DNA of 64,000 bases. Source: Spirosoma aureum. GTDB lineage: Bacteria; Bacteroidota; Bacteroidia; Cytophagales; Spirosomataceae. Below are positions 62,258-64,000 of this stretch, one piece after another (within the stretch, counting starts at the first letter, position 1; each line of letters starts with the position of its first letter). The DNA lies in the NCBI RefSeq assembly GCF_011604685.1, contig NZ_CP050063.1:124001-188000 (forward strand), read 5' to 3'. The translations under genes were made by a program, and so were the position numbers. The notes beneath the pieces were generated by a model that saw only the letters and a list, made by a program, of their open reading frames with translations, was not told where the DNA came from and made no database searches.

Positions 62258-63289
62258 TTACTCCGTTACAAACGAAACGCCTGTTAACTCTTCACTCAAC
62301 GTCCACAATCGTTTCGCATTTTCCGCATCGATTGAATAAGGTTTTACACCGCGAAGTGTTAGCGGGTCATCATAGTGATGATCAATGTTTCCCAGATCTA
62401 ATTCGGCCACATCAGCATTTTCACAATACACACCGCCCAAATTAGCCAGTTGCGGGCTGGTTGCGCACCAGACAGTTGTTGCGGCACCCTGTGGAATTGT
62501 CTTTAGTTTCTGTGCAACCTCAGGAAACAGATTACCTTCGTTATCATGAGTGCCCATTTGTTGAAATAATTCCATGGGAGCAACCCGCCCTAGATCAGTT
62601 CCATTAACGGACCCCGGATGAAGCGAAAAGGCACGAACACCAAACGCTTTTGCCCGCGAATCCAGTTCTACAGCAAAAAGATTATTTGCTGTTTTAGACT
62701 GGCCATAGCCTACCAGGGTTTCATAGGTCCGGTGTTCAAAATTGGGGTCTTCAAAGTTAAATGGAGCCATCTGATGACCAAAAGAAGAGACACTAATTAC
62801 TCGGGCATCGCCCGATTTTTTTAGAGCTGGCCAAAGCCTTGCCGTGAGTTGAAAATGTCCCAGATGATTCGTGGCGAGTTGAGATTCATATCCCCGTGCA
62901 TCACGCTGGAGCGGTACCCACATTATACCCGCATTGTTGACTAATATATGCAGTGGACTGTTGGTACTGAGGAATTTTTTAGCAAATGCATCAATAGAAA
63001 CCGAATCCATCAAATCCATCGGCTCGATAAGAATGTTCTGGATGCCTTCCAGATTTTTTGCCGCCTTGTTAACGTCACGAGCGGGCACCACAACGTTAGC
63101 TCCTGCTTCGACAAAGGTTTTAACCGTTTCTAACCCTATTCCCGCATAGCCACCGGTTACGATGGCCGTTTTTCCACTAAGGTCAATTCCTTTAATAACG
63201 TCATCGGTGGTGGAAGTGGCTGTAAAACCCGAATGGATTGGCTTCTGCTGAGCCCCGTTGGCATAATCTACGCTTATTTCTTGTTCCAT
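62258..63289 (-). CDS. Short-chain dehydrogenase/reductase
   Basis: A 343-aa NAD(P)H-dependent oxidoreductase of the extended SDR type similar to retinol dehydrogenase/WW-domain oxidoreductases. The cofactor motif is VTGGYAGIGLETV, then LVNNAGIM. Catalytic Ser is in VISVSSFGHQ and Tyr/Lys in GYGQSKTANNL. The N-terminal ~30 residues are polar and unassigned. Likely regulated by the neighbouring AraC protein. The substrate is unknown. Confidence 0.92.
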   Translation of the reverse strand: MEQEISVDYANGAQQKPIHSGFTATSTTDDVIKGIDLSGKTAIVTGGYAGIGLETVKTFVEAGANVVVPARDVNKAAKNLEGIQNILIEPMDLMDSVSIDAFAKKFLSTNSPLHILVNNAGIMWVPLQRDARGYESQLATNHLGHFQLTARLWPALKKSGDARVISVSSFGHQMAPFNFEDPNFEHRTYETLVGYGQSKTANNLFAVELDSRAKAFGVRAFSLHPGSVNGTDLGRVAPMELFQQMGTHDNEGNLFPEVAQKLKTIPQGAATTVWCATSPQLANLGGVYCENADVAELDLGNIDHHYDDPLTLRGVKPYSIDAENAKRLWTLSEELTGVSFVTE

Positions 63290-63313
63290 GATTTAAGAGA
63301 TAAATGGTTGGAA

Positions 63314-63379
63314 CAAAAGTAGGCCGATCGGATTTTGACGGTTTTGTTTTAAAGGCCTTATTTATTTGTTTTAAAGACC
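63314..63379 (-). promoter_or_regulatory. SDR promoter with candidate AraC direct repeats; rest of the gap
   Basis: TACTTTTG (63321-63314, minus strand) is a -7 element 25 bases before the SDR start. No TTG is found at -33; instead two 14-base direct repeats (63344-63357 and 63366-63379, 13 of 14 identical, 22 bases apart, two helical turns) occupy that position, as expected for an AraC activator site. The remaining gap to 63648 shows no supported gene. Confidence 0.5.
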
Positions 63380-63648
63380 ATCAGGCATACCAGCCACATT
63401 ATTTGGTTGGGGAGGAGCAGGTATCCAGGAAATTATCGCTCGTTTTGTCTTAGGCCTTTTGCTCAGAAGCGTTCATTCAGCTTCCAAACCCGCACGGCTG
63501 TCGCACAATCCAAATTGCTCTTCAGCCTAAATCTGAGCGTACGTGTTTATGGATTCCAGTTAAACGTCTCCCACCGATTTTGGGCGAACCCTTTCCAGTC
63601 GAAAAAGTCGTTGTGCAATGACCACACGGGTTTAGAAAGCAAGCAAAA

Positions 63649-64000
63649 CTAATTCAGTACACCCATGCGTCCAGCCTGAAAGTCATTAAATGCTTCTAGT
63701 AGCTCTTCCCTGCTATTCATTACAAAAGGGCCATAAGCCGCCAGAGGCTCATGAATTGGCTCACCAGCCAGGATGAGTAATTTGGCATCTGTCGTGGTCG
63801 AAAGCGTAATCGACTCGCCATCGTGATTCATTAAAGCAATCTGTCCACGTTGAAGTGATTCACCGTTCAGAGCTGTCGATCCACTTAAGACATAAACCAT
63901 CAGCGTATAATCCGTAGGCACCTGGATAGTTTCTGACTGGCCCGCCGATAATGATAAGTCAGCAAGAATCACCGGACTAAAAGTCTGAGCTGGTCCTTTC
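63649..64000 (-). CDS. Pirin-family protein, C-terminal part (5' end outside window)
   Basis: The frame is open to the right edge of the window. The visible ~117 residues are the second cupin of pirin: an early FSPVILADLSLSAGQSE segment, then MVYVLSGSTALNGESLQRGQ, and ending YGPFVMNSREELLEAFNDFQ with GRMGVLN. Bacterial pirins are iron-binding cupins, some with quercetinase activity. The metal site is in the missing first cupin, so activity cannot be judged. Confidence 0.88.
   Translation of the reverse strand, partial: KGPAQTFSPVILADLSLSAGQSETIQVPTDYTLMVYVLSGSTALNGESLQRGQIALMNHDGESITLSTTTDAKLLILAGEPIHEPLAAYGPFVMNSREELLEAFNDFQAGRMGVLN

Noticed and set aside
63407..63652. 81-codon plus-strand open frame between the SDR and pirin genes
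   Set aside because: Basic and low in family-like pattern, overlaps the end of the pirin gene on the other strand, and has no start signal; probably chance.

Overview
The window is bacterial chromosome from a member of the Bacteroidota, most likely order Cytophagales and close to Spirosoma. The evidence is the core protein sequences, the TAnnTTTG-type -7 promoter elements (often with TTG or TTTG about 19-21 bases upstream), the general lack of Shine-Dalgarno sequences, a 7TMR-DISM histidine kinase, and moderate GC. No prophage, insertion sequence, rRNA operon or CRISPR array was found.

Layout. 1-11.2 kb: 3' end of lon, an AGE-fold epimerase-like gene whose catalytic residues look substituted, a pseudo-receiver protein, murQ, a small secreted protein, a GH3 glycosidase, a hydrolase/antiporter pair and an MFS efflux gene. 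Several long palindromes lie between these genes. 11.8-13.3 kb: a MetF-like gene coupled to a GNAT acetyltransferase. 13.8-25.5 kb: the most unusual part. A 1673-residue protein appears to fuse a caspase-like peptidase, an SGNH hydrolase, a latex-clearing-protein/MpaB-type (DUF2236) domain and a DUF5995 domain. It is followed 14 bases later by a 7TM histidine kinase. After a 284-base gap comes a two-gene unit: a membrane-anchored CHAT peptidase and a secreted coiled-coil/TPR protein with seven 46-residue repeats. I read these four genes as a candidate peptidase-based signalling or cell-fate system.

25.6-37.1 kb: Gfo/Idh oxidoreductase, acyltransferase, tRNA-Leu and tRNA-Gly, a UbiA prenyltransferase divergent from a type III polyketide synthase, a GT2 glycosyltransferase, a TerC-family protein and a large DUF4011-type SF1 helicase. 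37.1-57.1 kb: carA, then the S10-spc-alpha ribosomal protein superoperon on the minus strand (rplC to rplQ with secY, map, infA and rpoA), then rpsJ and fusA. rpsJ lies between two strong terminators, and a structured RNA candidate sits between rpsJ and rplC. Longer spacers in the superoperon hold imperfect inverted repeats. L17 and S3 carry unusual C-terminal extensions, and S17 an N-terminal one. L36, S14 and S4 lack zinc-binding cysteine sets.

57.3-64 kb: an ABC exporter, a LexA/S24-type regulator divergent from a Y-family polymerase across a palindromic operator, an AraC regulator, an SDR with a candidate AraC site at its promoter, and the 3' part of a pirin gene that runs off the window.
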